Below are positions 8,190-16,557 of a stretch of 40,971 bases of DNA, in pieces. The notes beneath the pieces were generated by a model, which made no database searches, was not told the origin of the DNA, and saw nothing but the letters and a program-made list of their open reading frames with translations. The stretch lies in NCBI RefSeq assembly GCF_011045025.1, contig NZ_JAAKZX010000075.1, positions 1 through 40,971 of the forward strand, given 5' to 3'. This DNA comes from Streptomyces ureilyticus. GTDB taxonomy: Bacteria > Actinomycetota > Actinomycetes > Streptomycetales > Streptomycetaceae. Every line of letters starts with the position of its first letter. Positions within the stretch are counted from its first letter, which is position 1. A program made the position numbers and the translations under genes.

Positions 8190-9275
8190 CTAGAAGTTGA
8201 AGTCGTCGATGTTCTTGGCGTCGAACACGGTCGGCTTGCCGAGGTTGATCACGCCGTCCTTGCCGATGGTGTACTCGCCCATGTCACCGGCGGTGAACTT
8301 CTCGCCCTCCTTGCCGGTGATCTGCCCCGAGGCCAGCGCCACGGACGTACGCGCGGCCAGCTCGCCGAGCTCCGCCGGGTTCCACAGCTCGAACGCCTCG
8401 ACGGTGCCGTTCTTGACGTACTTGCGCATGTCGTTCGGGGTGCCGAGGCCGGTCAGCTTGACCTTGCCCTTGTACTTGGAGCCGGACAGGTACTGGGCGG
8501 CCGCCTTGATGCCGACGGTGGTCGGGGAGATGATCCCCTTCAGGTTCGGGTACTCCTGGAGCAGGCCCTGGGTCTGCTGGAAGGACTTCTGGGCGTCGTC
8601 GTCACCGTAGGCGACCTTGACGAGCTTCATGTCCTTGTACTTGGGATCCTTGAGCTCGTCCTCCATGAAGTCGATCCAGACGTTCTGGTTCGTCGCCGTC
8701 TGCGCGGCGGACAGCACCGCGATCTCGCCCTTGTAGCCGATCTGTTCGGCGAGCAGCTGCACCTCGGTACGGCCCAGGTCCTCGGCGCTGGCCTGCGACA
8801 CGAAGGCGTTGCGGCAGTCGGGCTTGGTGTCGGAGTCGTAGGTGACGACCTTGATGTCGTTGCTCATGGCCTGCTTGAGCGCGGTGCACAGGGCACCCGG
8901 GTCCTGCGCGGACACGGCCATCGCGTCGACCTGCTGCTGGGTGAGCGTGTTCACGTAACTCACCTGGCCGGCGGTGTCGGTGGCGCTGGACGGGCCGACC
9001 TCCTTGTACTTGGAGCCCAGCTCCTTGAGGGCCGCCTCGCCGCCCTTGTCGGCGGTGGTGAAGTACGGGTTGTTGACCTGCTTGGGCAGGAAGCCGACGG
9101 TCAGGCCCTTCTTCAGTTCGGCGTTCGGGTCGGCCTTGCCGGCAGTGGCGGCGCCGCCGCCCTCCTTGCTGACGTCCTCCTTGGTGGTGCCGCCGCCGCA
9201 GGCGGTGGCGGCGAGGGAGAGCGAGGTGACGGCGGCGAGCGCGACGGCGCTGCGGCGGAGAGATGACTTGCGCAT
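8190..9275 (-). CDS. rhaS: L-rhamnose ABC transporter substrate-binding lipoprotein
   Basis: 361 residues from ATG 9275, with an AAAGGA ribosome site. The N-terminus is a lipoprotein signal peptide: basic MRKSSLRRSA, hydrophobic core and lipobox AATAC with Cys26, followed by a Gly/Thr/Lys linker. The mature domain is a family 1/4 periplasmic sugar-binding fold (LTVGFLPKQVNNPYFTTADKG; VDAMAVSAQDPGALCTAL; VVTYDSDTKPDCRNAFVSQA). This matches the RhaS subgroup, also related to AI-2 binding LsrB. It would capture extracellular L-rhamnose and deliver it to RhaP/RhaQ. It lies 36 bp after rhaQ and 17 bp before rhaM. Confidence 0.9.
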   Translation of the reverse strand: MRKSSLRRSAVALAAVTSLSLAATACGGGTTKEDVSKEGGGAATAGKADPNAELKKGLTVGFLPKQVNNPYFTTADKGGEAALKELGSKYKEVGPSSATDTAGQVSYVNTLTQQQVDAMAVSAQDPGALCTALKQAMSNDIKVVTYDSDTKPDCRNAFVSQASAEDLGRTEVQLLAEQIGYKGEIAVLSAAQTATNQNVWIDFMEDELKDPKYKDMKLVKVAYGDDDAQKSFQQTQGLLQEYPNLKGIISPTTVGIKAAAQYLSGSKYKGKVKLTGLGTPNDMRKYVKNGTVEAFELWNPAELGELAARTSVALASGQITGKEGEKFTAGDMGEYTIGKDGVINLGKPTVFDAKNIDDFNF

Positions 9276-9311
9276 GTCGGTGGTCCTTTTACGAGGGTGA
9301 GCGAGAAGGGT

Positions 9312-10325
9312 TTACGAGGTCGGGGTGGGGGCCTTGGAAACAGGCGCCGAGGCGGCTCTTCGGCCCGCCCTCGCTATGGAGATCTGCCGTGCGACCCGGG
9401 GGCCGAGCACGGAGACGACGAGCAGTACGCCGGTGACGACGATCTGCGACTGGGCGGAGACGTCCTGGATGCTCATCACGTTCTGCAGCGCGCCGAGCAG
9501 GAAGACTCCCGCGATCGCGCCGCCGAGCGTGCCCTTGCCTCCGTCGAAGTCGATACCGCCGAGCAACACGGCGGCCACGACGGAGAGTTCGAGGCCCGTG
9601 GCGTTGTCGAAACGGGCGCTGGCGTAGTGCAGCGCCCAGAAGATGCCGGTGAGCGAGGCCATCAGACCGGTCAGGGTGAACAGGATCAGCTTCTGCCGCC
9701 TCACCCGGAGGCCGGCGAACCGTGCGGCCTCCTCGTTCGCGCCGATCGCGAAGAGCGAGCGTCCGAACGGGGTGGCGTGCAGCGCGACCACGGCGATCGC
9801 GAGCAGCACGAGGAAGGGGAAGAAGGCGTACGGGATGAAGGTGTCCCCGATGCGTCCGGACGCGAAGTCCAGGTACTGGGCGGGGAAGTCGGTCACCGCG
9901 TCCGAGCCGAGCACGATCTGTGCGATGCCCCGGTAGGCGGCGAGGGTGCCGATGGTGACGGCGAGGGAGGGCAGCCCGAGCCGGGTCACCAGCAGGCCGT
10001 TGATCAGCCCGCAGACCACGCCGAGCAGCAGGCAGATCGGGATGATCGTCTCGATGGTCATGCCCTGGTTCCAGAGCGCACCCATCACGGCCCCGGACAG
10101 GCCGGCTGTGGAGGCGACCGAGAGGTCGATCTCGCCGGCCACCACGAGCAGTGTCATCGGCAGGGCGATCAGCGCGATCGGCAGGGTGTTGCCGATCAGG
10201 AACGACAGGTTGAGGGCGTTGCCGAAGCCGTCGACGGTGGTGAAGGACAGCAGCAGTACGACGATGAGGAGGGCGCCGACGACCGTGTCCCAGCGGACGG
10301 CGCGCCCGAGCAGCGAGTCAGCCAT
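9312..10325 (-). CDS. rhaQ: Rhamnose ABC transporter permease (second of pair)
   Basis: 337 residues from ATG 10325. A BPD_transp_2-type permease with about eight to ten hydrophobic segments. The hallmark EIDLSVASTAGLSGAVMGAL loop (about residues 66-85) and the later SVVAAVLLGGIDFDGGKGTL segment are characteristic of MglC/RbsC/RhaP-type sugar permeases. It overlaps the 3' end of rhaP by 8 bp and precedes rhaS. Two different permease genes in tandem are usual for rhamnose importers of the Rhizobium RhaSTPQ type. It forms the membrane channel with RhaP, powered by RhaT. Confidence 0.9.
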   Translation of the reverse strand: MADSLLGRAVRWDTVVGALLIVVLLLSFTTVDGFGNALNLSFLIGNTLPIALIALPMTLLVVAGEIDLSVASTAGLSGAVMGALWNQGMTIETIIPICLLLGVVCGLINGLLVTRLGLPSLAVTIGTLAAYRGIAQIVLGSDAVTDFPAQYLDFASGRIGDTFIPYAFFPFLVLLAIAVVALHATPFGRSLFAIGANEEAARFAGLRVRRQKLILFTLTGLMASLTGIFWALHYASARFDNATGLELSVVAAVLLGGIDFDGGKGTLGGAIAGVFLLGALQNVMSIQDVSAQSQIVVTGVLLVVSVLGPRVARQISIARAGRRAASAPVSKAPTPTS

Positions 10326-11355
10326 GGCGGGCGTTCCTCTTCTTCAGGGCGGACGCCACGCGCAGGGCGACGATGCGGTCGACCGCGATGGCGAGGATGA
10401 GCAGGATGCCGTTGATGGCGAGCACCCAGACCGAGCTGACGCCGAGGGCGGGCAGCACGCTGTTGATGGAGGTAAGGAGCAGGGCGCCAAGAGCAGCCCC
10501 GTAGACACTGCCGGAGCCGCCGGTGAAGACGACGCCACCGACCACCACCGCGCTGACGACGGTGAGTTCGTAGCCGTTGCCGGTGCCGGAGTCGACGTTG
10601 CCGAACCGGGCCAGGTACAGGGCGCCGGCGAGACCCGTGAGGGCTCCGCAGAAGGTGTACGCGACCAGGATCCGCTTGCGTACCTGGATGCCGGCGAGCC
10701 GGGCGGCCTCGGGGTTGGAGCCGAGCGCGTACAGCTCGCGTCCGCTGCCGAAGTGCTTGAGGTAGTAGGCGGTGGCGATCAGTACGGCCAGTGCGATCAG
10801 GGCGAGATAGGGCACCGCCCAGATGCCGCCGGAGCCGAAGTCCGCGAAGCCGTCGGGGAGATCGGCCGCCGTGATCTGCCGTGAGCCGACCCAGATCGAG
10901 TCGATGCCGCGGATGATGTACAGCGTGCCGAGGGTGACGACGAGGGCGGGCACCTGGCCGAGGCTGACGAGCAGTCCGTTCAGCAGCCCGATGCCGACAC
11001 CGAGCAGGACGGCCAGGAAGATGGCCACGACGGAGTTGCCGCCGTCCTGGAGATACGTACCGGCGGCGAAGGCGCTGATGCCGAGGGTCGAGCCGACCGA
11101 CAGGTCGACGTTCCGGGTGATCACGACCAGGGACTGGCCGGTGGCGACCAGCATCAGGATGGTCGCGTTCAGCAGCAGGTCCTTGACGCCCTGCTCGGAC
11201 AGGAACTCGCTGTTGCCCGCCTGGGTGACGGCGATCATCACCAGGAAGACGACCAGGATGGCGAGTTCGCGCATCTTGAAGACCCGGTCGACAAGTCGCG
11301 TACCGCTCGACTTCTCCACTTCGGCGGGGGGCGCGGGGGGTGCGGTCACCGTCAT
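10318..11355 (-). CDS. rhaP: Rhamnose ABC transporter permease (first of pair)
   Basis: 345 residues from ATG 11355. A hydrophobic BPD_transp_2 permease containing TRNVDLSVGSTLGISAFAAG and the C-terminal VVSAVVVGGVVFTGGSGSVY motif of the family. The start codon overlaps the rhaT stop as ATGA, and the stop lies within rhaQ (8-bp overlap), so the three transport genes are translationally coupled. The short charged N-terminus is cytoplasmic. Assignment to P rather than Q rests on gene order, following rhaT as in Rhizobium. Confidence 0.9.
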   Translation of the reverse strand: MTVTAPPAPPAEVEKSSGTRLVDRVFKMRELAILVVFLVMIAVTQAGNSEFLSEQGVKDLLLNATILMLVATGQSLVVITRNVDLSVGSTLGISAFAAGTYLQDGGNSVVAIFLAVLLGVGIGLLNGLLVSLGQVPALVVTLGTLYIIRGIDSIWVGSRQITAADLPDGFADFGSGGIWAVPYLALIALAVLIATAYYLKHFGSGRELYALGSNPEAARLAGIQVRKRILVAYTFCGALTGLAGALYLARFGNVDSGTGNGYELTVVSAVVVGGVVFTGGSGSVYGAALGALLLTSINSVLPALGVSSVWVLAINGILLILAIAVDRIVALRVASALKKRNARHG

Positions 11356-12869
11356 GCGGCGGCCCTCCCCGTGGCTGCGGCCATCACGGTTTCCTCGGTG
11401 GCTTCGGTGCGGGGGATCTCGGCGGTGATCCGGCCCTCGTGCATCACGAGCACGCGGTCGGCCATGCCGAGGATCTCGGGCAGGTCGGAAGAGATCATCA
11501 GGACGGCGACCCCGTCGGCGGCCAACTCGCTGAGTAGCCGGTGCACTTCGGCCTTCGTACCGACGTCGATGCCGCGCGTCGGCTCATCGACGATCAGTAC
11601 CTTCGGGCCGGTGGCGAGCCACTTGGCGAGGACGACCTTCTGCTGGTTGCCGCCGGACAGCGTGTTCACCGTGTCGGCGATGCGGGCGTACTTGACCTGG
11701 AGCTTGACGGCCCAGTCGAGGGACCGGCTGCGCTCGGCGCCGCGGTCCATGAGGCCCGCCTTCACGGTCGTACGCAGCCCGGTCAGGCCGATGTTGCGCT
11801 CGATCGACATGTCCATCACGAGGCCCTGGGCCCGCCGGTCCTCGGGGACGAGGGCAAGGCCGGCGGCCATGGCGGTGGACGGCGCGCCGTTGGTCAGCGC
11901 CTTGCCGTCGATCTCGACCTCGCCGGCGTCCCAGCGGTCGACGCCGAAGACGGCTCGCGCCACCTCCGTACGACCGGCTCCGACGAGCCCGGCGAGTCCG
12001 ACGATCTCGCCGCGGCGGACGTCGAAGGAGATGTCGGTGAAGACGCCCTCGCGGGTCAACCGGCGGACGCTGAGCGCCACTTCGCCCGCCCGTACCTCCT
12101 GCTTGGGGTACAGCTCCTCGAGATCGCGGCCGACCATACGGCGTACGAGATCGTCCTCGGTCATGCCGTCCAGCAGCTCGCTGGAGATCAGGGCGCCGTC
12201 GCGCAGGGTCGTGACCCGCCGGCAGATCTGGAAGATCTCCTCCAGGCGGTGCGAGATGAACAGCACCGCGGCGCCCTGCTCGCGCAGCGTGCGGACGACT
12301 CCGAAGAGACGGGCCACCTCGCTGCCGGTGAGGGCGGCGGTCGGCTCGTCCATGATCAGGACGCGGGCGTCGAAGGAGAGCGCCTTGGCGATCTCGACGA
12401 TCTGCTGGTCGGCGATGGACAGTCCGCGTGCCGGGCGGTCGGGGTCGAGTTCGACACCGAGGCGCTGCATCAGGGCCAGCGTCGCGGTGTGCGTGGCCTT
12501 GTGGTCGATACGGCCGAGGGCGCGGCGGGGCTGGCGGCCCATGAAGATGTTCTCGGCGATCGACAGATCGGGGAAGAGCGTGGGCTCCTGGTAGATCACG
12601 GCGATGCCCGCGTCCCGGGCGTCGGCCGGACCGTGGAAGACGGTGGGCTCGCCGTCCAGCAGCACCTGGCCGGCGTCCGGTCGGTGCACCCCGGCGAGCG
12701 CCTTGATGAGGGTCGACTTGCCCGCGCCGTTCTCTCCGGCGAGTGCGTGCACCTCGCCGGGGAACAACTCCAGGGACACGTCCCGCAGGGCGCGTACGGC
12801 ACCGAAGGACTTCGAGATGTCCTTGAGCGCCAGCACGGGGGCCGGACCCGTGTCGGACGGGTGGGTCAT
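11352..12869 (-). CDS. rhaT: Rhamnose ABC transporter ATP-binding protein (tandem domains)
   Basis: 505 residues from ATG 12869, which has GAGGAG about 9 bases upstream; an in-frame start at 12905 would fall close to the operator and is rejected. There are two ABC domains. The first has Walker A GENGAGKST, an altered signature LSIADQQ and Walker B VLIMDEPTAAL. The second has a degenerate Walker A (GLVGAGRTE), a full signature LSGGNQQ and Walker B VLIVDEPTRG. This asymmetry is normal for MglA/RbsA/RhaT sugar ATPases. It is the first gene of the leftward operon, directly behind the operator at 12913-12924, and its stop overlaps the rhaP start. Confidence 0.92.
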   Translation of the reverse strand: MTHPSDTGPAPVLALKDISKSFGAVRALRDVSLELFPGEVHALAGENGAGKSTLIKALAGVHRPDAGQVLLDGEPTVFHGPADARDAGIAVIYQEPTLFPDLSIAENIFMGRQPRRALGRIDHKATHTATLALMQRLGVELDPDRPARGLSIADQQIVEIAKALSFDARVLIMDEPTAALTGSEVARLFGVVRTLREQGAAVLFISHRLEEIFQICRRVTTLRDGALISSELLDGMTEDDLVRRMVGRDLEELYPKQEVRAGEVALSVRRLTREGVFTDISFDVRRGEIVGLAGLVGAGRTEVARAVFGVDRWDAGEVEIDGKALTNGAPSTAMAAGLALVPEDRRAQGLVMDMSIERNIGLTGLRTTVKAGLMDRGAERSRSLDWAVKLQVKYARIADTVNTLSGGNQQKVVLAKWLATGPKVLIVDEPTRGIDVGTKAEVHRLLSELAADGVAVLMISSDLPEILGMADRVLVMHEGRITAEIPRTEATEETVMAAATGRAAA

Positions 12870-12912
12870 GAGGGGCTCCTCAGCGACGCGGGGCGGGGGC
12901 CTCACGACGTCG

Positions 12913-12924
12913 TGAAAGGTTTCA
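12913..12924. promoter_or_regulatory. LacI-type operator before rhaT
   Basis: TGAAAGGTTTCA has perfect 5-base inverted half-sites (TGAAA/TTTCA) around a 2-base centre. It lies immediately downstream of the predicted leftward start point and 43 bases before the rhaT start codon. It closely resembles the element at 13077-13088 in front of rhaI. The assignment to the LacI-type protein of 5255-6280 is by context. Confidence 0.75.
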
Positions 12925-12938
12925 ACTGGATTGCCGGG

Positions 12939-12968
12939 ACGTTAGACAGGTCACGCAGGTCACGTCAA
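12939..12968 (-). promoter_or_regulatory. Predicted promoter of the rhaT operon
   Basis: Reading leftward, TTGACG (complement of 12963-12968) and TAACGT (complement of 12939-12944) are separated by 18 bases. They resemble -35 and -10 boxes of the main vegetative sigma factor. A start point near 12932 would put the operator at 12913-12924 across the first transcribed bases, which suits repression. Confidence 0.5.
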
Positions 12969-13040
12969 TGGGTGCCGGGCGAAAATTTCGATAGCCAGAG
13001 GTCACAACCGAGTCACGGAACGAAGTCTCTGCAGGAGGGC

Positions 13041-13069
13041 TTGACAGTCCTGCGGACGACTCATAGCTT
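13041..13069 (+). promoter_or_regulatory. Predicted promoter of rhaI-rhaEW-rhaB
   Basis: A consensus TTGACA (-35, 13041-13046) is followed after 17 bases by TAGCTT (-10, 13064-13069). Transcription would begin near 13076, exactly where the operator at 13077-13088 starts. This mirrors the arrangement on the opposite strand. Confidence 0.65.
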
Positions 13070-13076
13070 CGCGTTC

Positions 13077-13088
13077 TGAATCGTTTCA
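13077..13088. promoter_or_regulatory. LacI-type operator before rhaI
   Basis: TGAATCGTTTCA matches its own inverse complement at ten of twelve bases and has the CG centre typical of LacI-family sites. It begins 7 bases after the predicted -10 box and ends 54 bases before the rhaI start codon. Confidence 0.75.
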
Positions 13089-13142
13089 GACCGATGCCCT
13101 TCAGAAGACGTCTTCCAGACCCGAAGTCACAGGAGTCCCGAA

Positions 13143-14312
13143 GTGACCGAGCTCGCCGCGGTGAAGGCCGCTCTCAAGACCCAGGCCGTAGAGACGCCGT
13201 CATGGGCGTACGGGAATTCGGGGACCCGCTTCAAGGTGTTCGCGCAGGCCGGAGTGCCGCGCAATCCCTTCGAGAAGCTGGACGACGCGGCGCAGGTGCA
13301 CGCTTATACGGGCGTCGCGCCGACCGTGGCGCTGCACATCCCCTGGGACAAGGTCGACGGCTCCAATGGATACGCAGAGCTGGCCAAGTACGCGCAGGAC
13401 CGCGGCGTAAAGCTCGGCACCATCAACTCCAACACCTTCCAGGACGACGACTACAAGCTCGGCAGCGTCTGTCACGCCGACCCGGCGGTGCGGCGCAAGG
13501 CCCTTGATCATCTGCTCGAGTGCGTCGACATCATGGACGCGACGGGCTCCAAGGACCTGAAGCTGTGGTTCGCGGACGGCACGAACTATCCCGGCCAGGA
13601 CGACATCCGCGAGCGTCAGGACCGGCTGGCGGAGGCGCTGGCCGCCGTGTACGAGCGGCTCGGTGACGACCAGCGGATGCTTCTGGAGTACAAGTTCTTC
13701 GAGCCCGCCTTCTATACGACGGATGTCCCGGACTGGGGTACGGCGTACGCGCACTGCCTCAAGCTCGGGTCGAAGGCGCAGGTCGTGGTCGACACCGGGC
13801 ACCATGCGCCCGGCACCAACATCGAGTTCATCGTCGCGACGCTGCTGCGTGAGGGGAAGCTCGGGGGGTTCGACTTCAACTCGCGCTTCTATGCCGACGA
13901 CGACCTGATGGTGGGGGCGGCTGATCCGTTCCAGCTGTTCCGGATCATGTACGAGGTGATTCGAGGCGGGGGGTTCACGCCCGACGTCGCCTTCATGCTC
14001 GATCAGTGCCACAACATCGAGGCGAAGATTCCGGCGATCATTCGGTCGGTGATGAACGTGCAGGAAGCCACGGCTAAGGCGCTGCTGGTGGACCGGGAGG
14101 CGTTGGGTGCCGCCCAGCGGGGCGGGGACGTTCTTGAGGCGAACGCCGTGCTTATGGATGCGTATAACACTGACGTGCGGCCGTTGCTGCGCGAGGTGCG
14201 CGAGGAGATGGGGTTGGACGCCGACCCCATGGGGGCGTACCGCCGATCTGGGTGGGCTTCGAAGATTGCTGAGGAGCGGGTGGGTGGGGAGCAGGCCGGC
14301 TGGGGGGCGTGA
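13143..14312 (+). CDS. rhaI: L-rhamnose isomerase
   Basis: 389 residues from GTG 13143, with CAGGAG about 7 bases upstream. The protein belongs to the RhaI group (Pseudomonas/Gram-positive type TIM-barrel isomerase) rather than E. coli RhaA. Metal-site segments are visible: LLEYKFFEPAFY (Glu), VVVDTGHHAPGTNIEF (Asp, His) and FDFNSRFYADDDL (Asp cluster). It converts L-rhamnose to L-rhamnulose in the cytoplasm, needing divalent metal. First gene of the rightward operon; rhaEW follows after a 197-bp spacer carrying three hairpins. The 3' fifth of the gene is noticeably richer in G and less uniform in third-position C than the rest. Confidence 0.93.
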   Translation: MTELAAVKAALKTQAVETPSWAYGNSGTRFKVFAQAGVPRNPFEKLDDAAQVHAYTGVAPTVALHIPWDKVDGSNGYAELAKYAQDRGVKLGTINSNTFQDDDYKLGSVCHADPAVRRKALDHLLECVDIMDATGSKDLKLWFADGTNYPGQDDIRERQDRLAEALAAVYERLGDDQRMLLEYKFFEPAFYTTDVPDWGTAYAHCLKLGSKAQVVVDTGHHAPGTNIEFIVATLLREGKLGGFDFNSRFYADDDLMVGAADPFQLFRIMYEVIRGGGFTPDVAFMLDQCHNIEAKIPAIIRSVMNVQEATAKALLVDREALGAAQRGGDVLEANAVLMDAYNTDVRPLLREVREEMGLDADPMGAYRRSGWASKIAEERVGGEQAGWGA

Positions 14313-14373
14313 CCGCTGCGTTGCGTCTGCCGAGCAAAGCCGGTTGCAGTCTGCGGGCTGAGTCTGGCTGGTC

Positions 14374-14463
14374 GCTCCCCCACTCTCGAATTCGCTCGAG
14401 CGGGGGACCCCCATCGCGGCGGAGCCGCACATTGATACAGCCCCGCGCCCCCGAAGGGGCGCT
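14374..14463 (+). repeat. Composite palindromic repeat between rhaI and rhaEW
   Basis: Three hairpins lie within 90 bases. The first is CCCCC/GGGGG (14377-14381 with 14402-14406) enclosing CTCGA/TCGAG (14385-14389 with 14396-14400). The second is GCGGC-gga-GCCGC (14416-14428). The third is GCGCCCC/GGGGCGC (14445-14451 with 14456-14462). From memory this composite is a common intergenic element in Streptomyces chromosomes. It may act as a partial terminator or RNA-stability element that lowers rhaEW-rhaB expression relative to rhaI. Confidence 0.65.
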
Positions 14464-14509
14464 CCACTCACCCTCCGCCAACAACATCACGTAAGGACTG
14501 ATCAAACCC

Positions 14510-16549
14510 ATGGCACCCCACCCCGAAGCCGACGCCCTCCTCTCCCGTTCCCACCGGCTCGGCGCCGACCCCCGTAACACCAACTACGCCGGCGGCAACA
14601 CCTCCGCCAAGGGCACCGACACCGACCCCGTGACCGGCGGCGACGTCGAGCTCATGTGGGTCAAGGGATCCGGTGGCGATCTCGGCACCCTGAAGGAGTC
14701 GGGGCTGGCCGCTCTCCGACTCGACCGGCTGCGGGCGCTCACCGAGGTGTACCCCGGCGTCGAGCGCGAGGACGAGATGGTGGCCGCGTTCGACTACTGC
14801 CTGCACGGGAAGGGCGGTGCGGCTCCCTCCATCGACACCGCCATGCACGGGCTGGTGGACGCGGCGCACGTCGACCACCTCCACCCCGACTCCGGTATCG
14901 CGCTCGCGTGTGCCGCCGACGGGGAGAAGCTGACCGCCGAGTGCTTCGGGGACACGGTGGTGTGGGTGCCGTGGCGGCGGCCCGGCTTCCAGCTCGGGCT
15001 GGACATCGCGGCCGTGAAGGAGGCCAATCCTCAGGCCATCGGGTGCGTCCTCGGTGGGCACGGGATCACGGCGTGGGGCGCGACCTCCGAGGAGTGTGAG
15101 CGCAACTCGCTGCACATCATCCGTACCGCCGAGGCGTTCCTGGCCGAGCACGGGAAGGACGAGCCGTTCGGGCCGGTGATCGAGGGTTACGCGGCTCTCG
15201 GCTCCGTCGAGCGGAAGGAGCGGGCGGCTGCGCTGGCGCCGGTCATCCGTGGCATCGCCTCGCAGGACCGTCCGCAGGTCGGGCACTTCACCGACTCCGA
15301 GGTGATCCTGGACTTCCTCGCGAGTGCGGAGCACCCGCGCCTCGCGGCCCTCGGCACCTCCTGCCCCGACCACTTCCTCCGTACGAAGGTCAGGCCGCTC
15401 GTCCTCGACCTGCCGCCGACCGCTTCCGTCGACGAGTCGATCACCCGTCTCAAGGAGCTGCACGCCGAGTACCGCGAGGAATACGCCGCGTACTACGAGC
15501 GCCACGCCCAGCCCGACTCCCCCGCGATGCGCGGCGCCGACCCGGCGATCGTGCTCGTGCCCGGTGTCGGCATGTTCAGCTTCGGCAAGGACAAGCAGAC
15601 CGCGCGGGTGGCCGGCGAGTTCTACGTCAACGCGATCAACGTGATGCGCGGGGCCGAGGCGGTCTCCACGTACGCGCCGATCGAGGAGTCGGAGAAGTTC
15701 CGTATCGAGTACTGGGCCCTTGAGGAGGCCAAGCTCCAGCGGATGCCGAAGCCCAAGCCGCTCGCGACGCGGGTCGCGCTGGTGACGGGTGCGGGCAGCG
15801 GGATCGGCAGGGCGATCGCGCAGCGGCTCGCGGCCGAGGGCGCGTGTGTCGTGGTCACGGACCTGAACGCCGAGGGGGCCGCGCAGGTCGCCGAGGAGCT
15901 GGGCGGCCCCGACAAGGCCGTCTCCGTCACGGTCGACGTGACTTCCGAGGAGCAGATCGCCCAGGCCTTCAAGGCGGCGGTGCTCGCCTTCGGCGGAGTC
16001 GACCTCGTGGTCAACAACGCCGGCATCTCCATCTCCAAGCCTCTGCTGGAGACGACGGCGAAGGACTGGGATCTCCAGCACGACATCATGGCCCGCGGTT
16101 CGTTCCTCGTCTCGCGCGAGGCGGCCCGGGTGATGACCCAGCAGGGCTTGGGCGGCGACATCGTCTACATCGCCTCCAAGAACGCCGTGTTCGCGGGCCC
16201 CAACAACATCGCGTACTCCGCGACCAAGGCCGACCAGGCGCATCAAGTCCGGTTGCTGGCCGCCGAGTTGGGCGAGCACGGGATCCGCGTCAACGGCGTC
16301 AACCCGGACGGTGTGGTGCGCGGCTCGGGCATCTTCGCGGGCGGTTGGGGCGCACAGCGCGCCGCCACGTACGGGATCGAGGAGGAGAAGCTCGGCGAGT
16401 TCTACGCCCAGCGGACCATCCTCAAGCGCGAGGTTCTGCCGGAGCATGTGGCGGGCGCCGTATTCGCCCTGACCGGTGGGGACCTGACCCACACCACGGG
16501 CCTGCACATTCCTGTCGACGCCGGCGTCGCCGCCGCCTTCCTGCGGTGA
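14510..16549 (+). CDS. rhaEW: Bifunctional rhamnulose-1-phosphate aldolase / lactaldehyde dehydrogenase
   Basis: 679 residues from ATG 14510, with AAGGAC upstream. The N-terminal half (about 1-400) is a class II aldolase: NYAGGNTSAKG near residue 22, and the HVDHLHPDSGIALAC histidine cluster near 119-133 as likely metal ligands. The C-terminal part (about 418-679) is a short-chain dehydrogenase with cofactor motif TGAGSGIG near 425 and the catalytic YSATK (Tyr569, Lys573). It splits L-rhamnulose-1-phosphate into dihydroxyacetone phosphate and L-lactaldehyde, and the fused dehydrogenase oxidises lactaldehyde to L-lactate with NAD. The length fits the known fusion family. Its TGA overlaps a possible GTG start of rhaB, and lutABC downstream handles the lactate. 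Confidence 0.93.
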   Translation: MAPHPEADALLSRSHRLGADPRNTNYAGGNTSAKGTDTDPVTGGDVELMWVKGSGGDLGTLKESGLAALRLDRLRALTEVYPGVEREDEMVAAFDYCLHGKGGAAPSIDTAMHGLVDAAHVDHLHPDSGIALACAADGEKLTAECFGDTVVWVPWRRPGFQLGLDIAAVKEANPQAIGCVLGGHGITAWGATSEECERNSLHIIRTAEAFLAEHGKDEPFGPVIEGYAALGSVERKERAAALAPVIRGIASQDRPQVGHFTDSEVILDFLASAEHPRLAALGTSCPDHFLRTKVRPLVLDLPPTASVDESITRLKELHAEYREEYAAYYERHAQPDSPAMRGADPAIVLVPGVGMFSFGKDKQTARVAGEFYVNAINVMRGAEAVSTYAPIEESEKFRIEYWALEEAKLQRMPKPKPLATRVALVTGAGSGIGRAIAQRLAAEGACVVVTDLNAEGAAQVAEELGGPDKAVSVTVDVTSEEQIAQAFKAAVLAFGGVDLVVNNAGISISKPLLETTAKDWDLQHDIMARGSFLVSREAARVMTQQGLGGDIVYIASKNAVFAGPNNIAYSATKADQAHQVRLLAAELGEHGIRVNGVNPDGVVRGSGIFAGGWGAQRAATYGIEEEKLGEFYAQRTILKREVLPEHVAGAVFALTGGDLTHTTGLHIPVDAGVAAAFLR

Positions 16550-16557
16550 CGGCTCCG

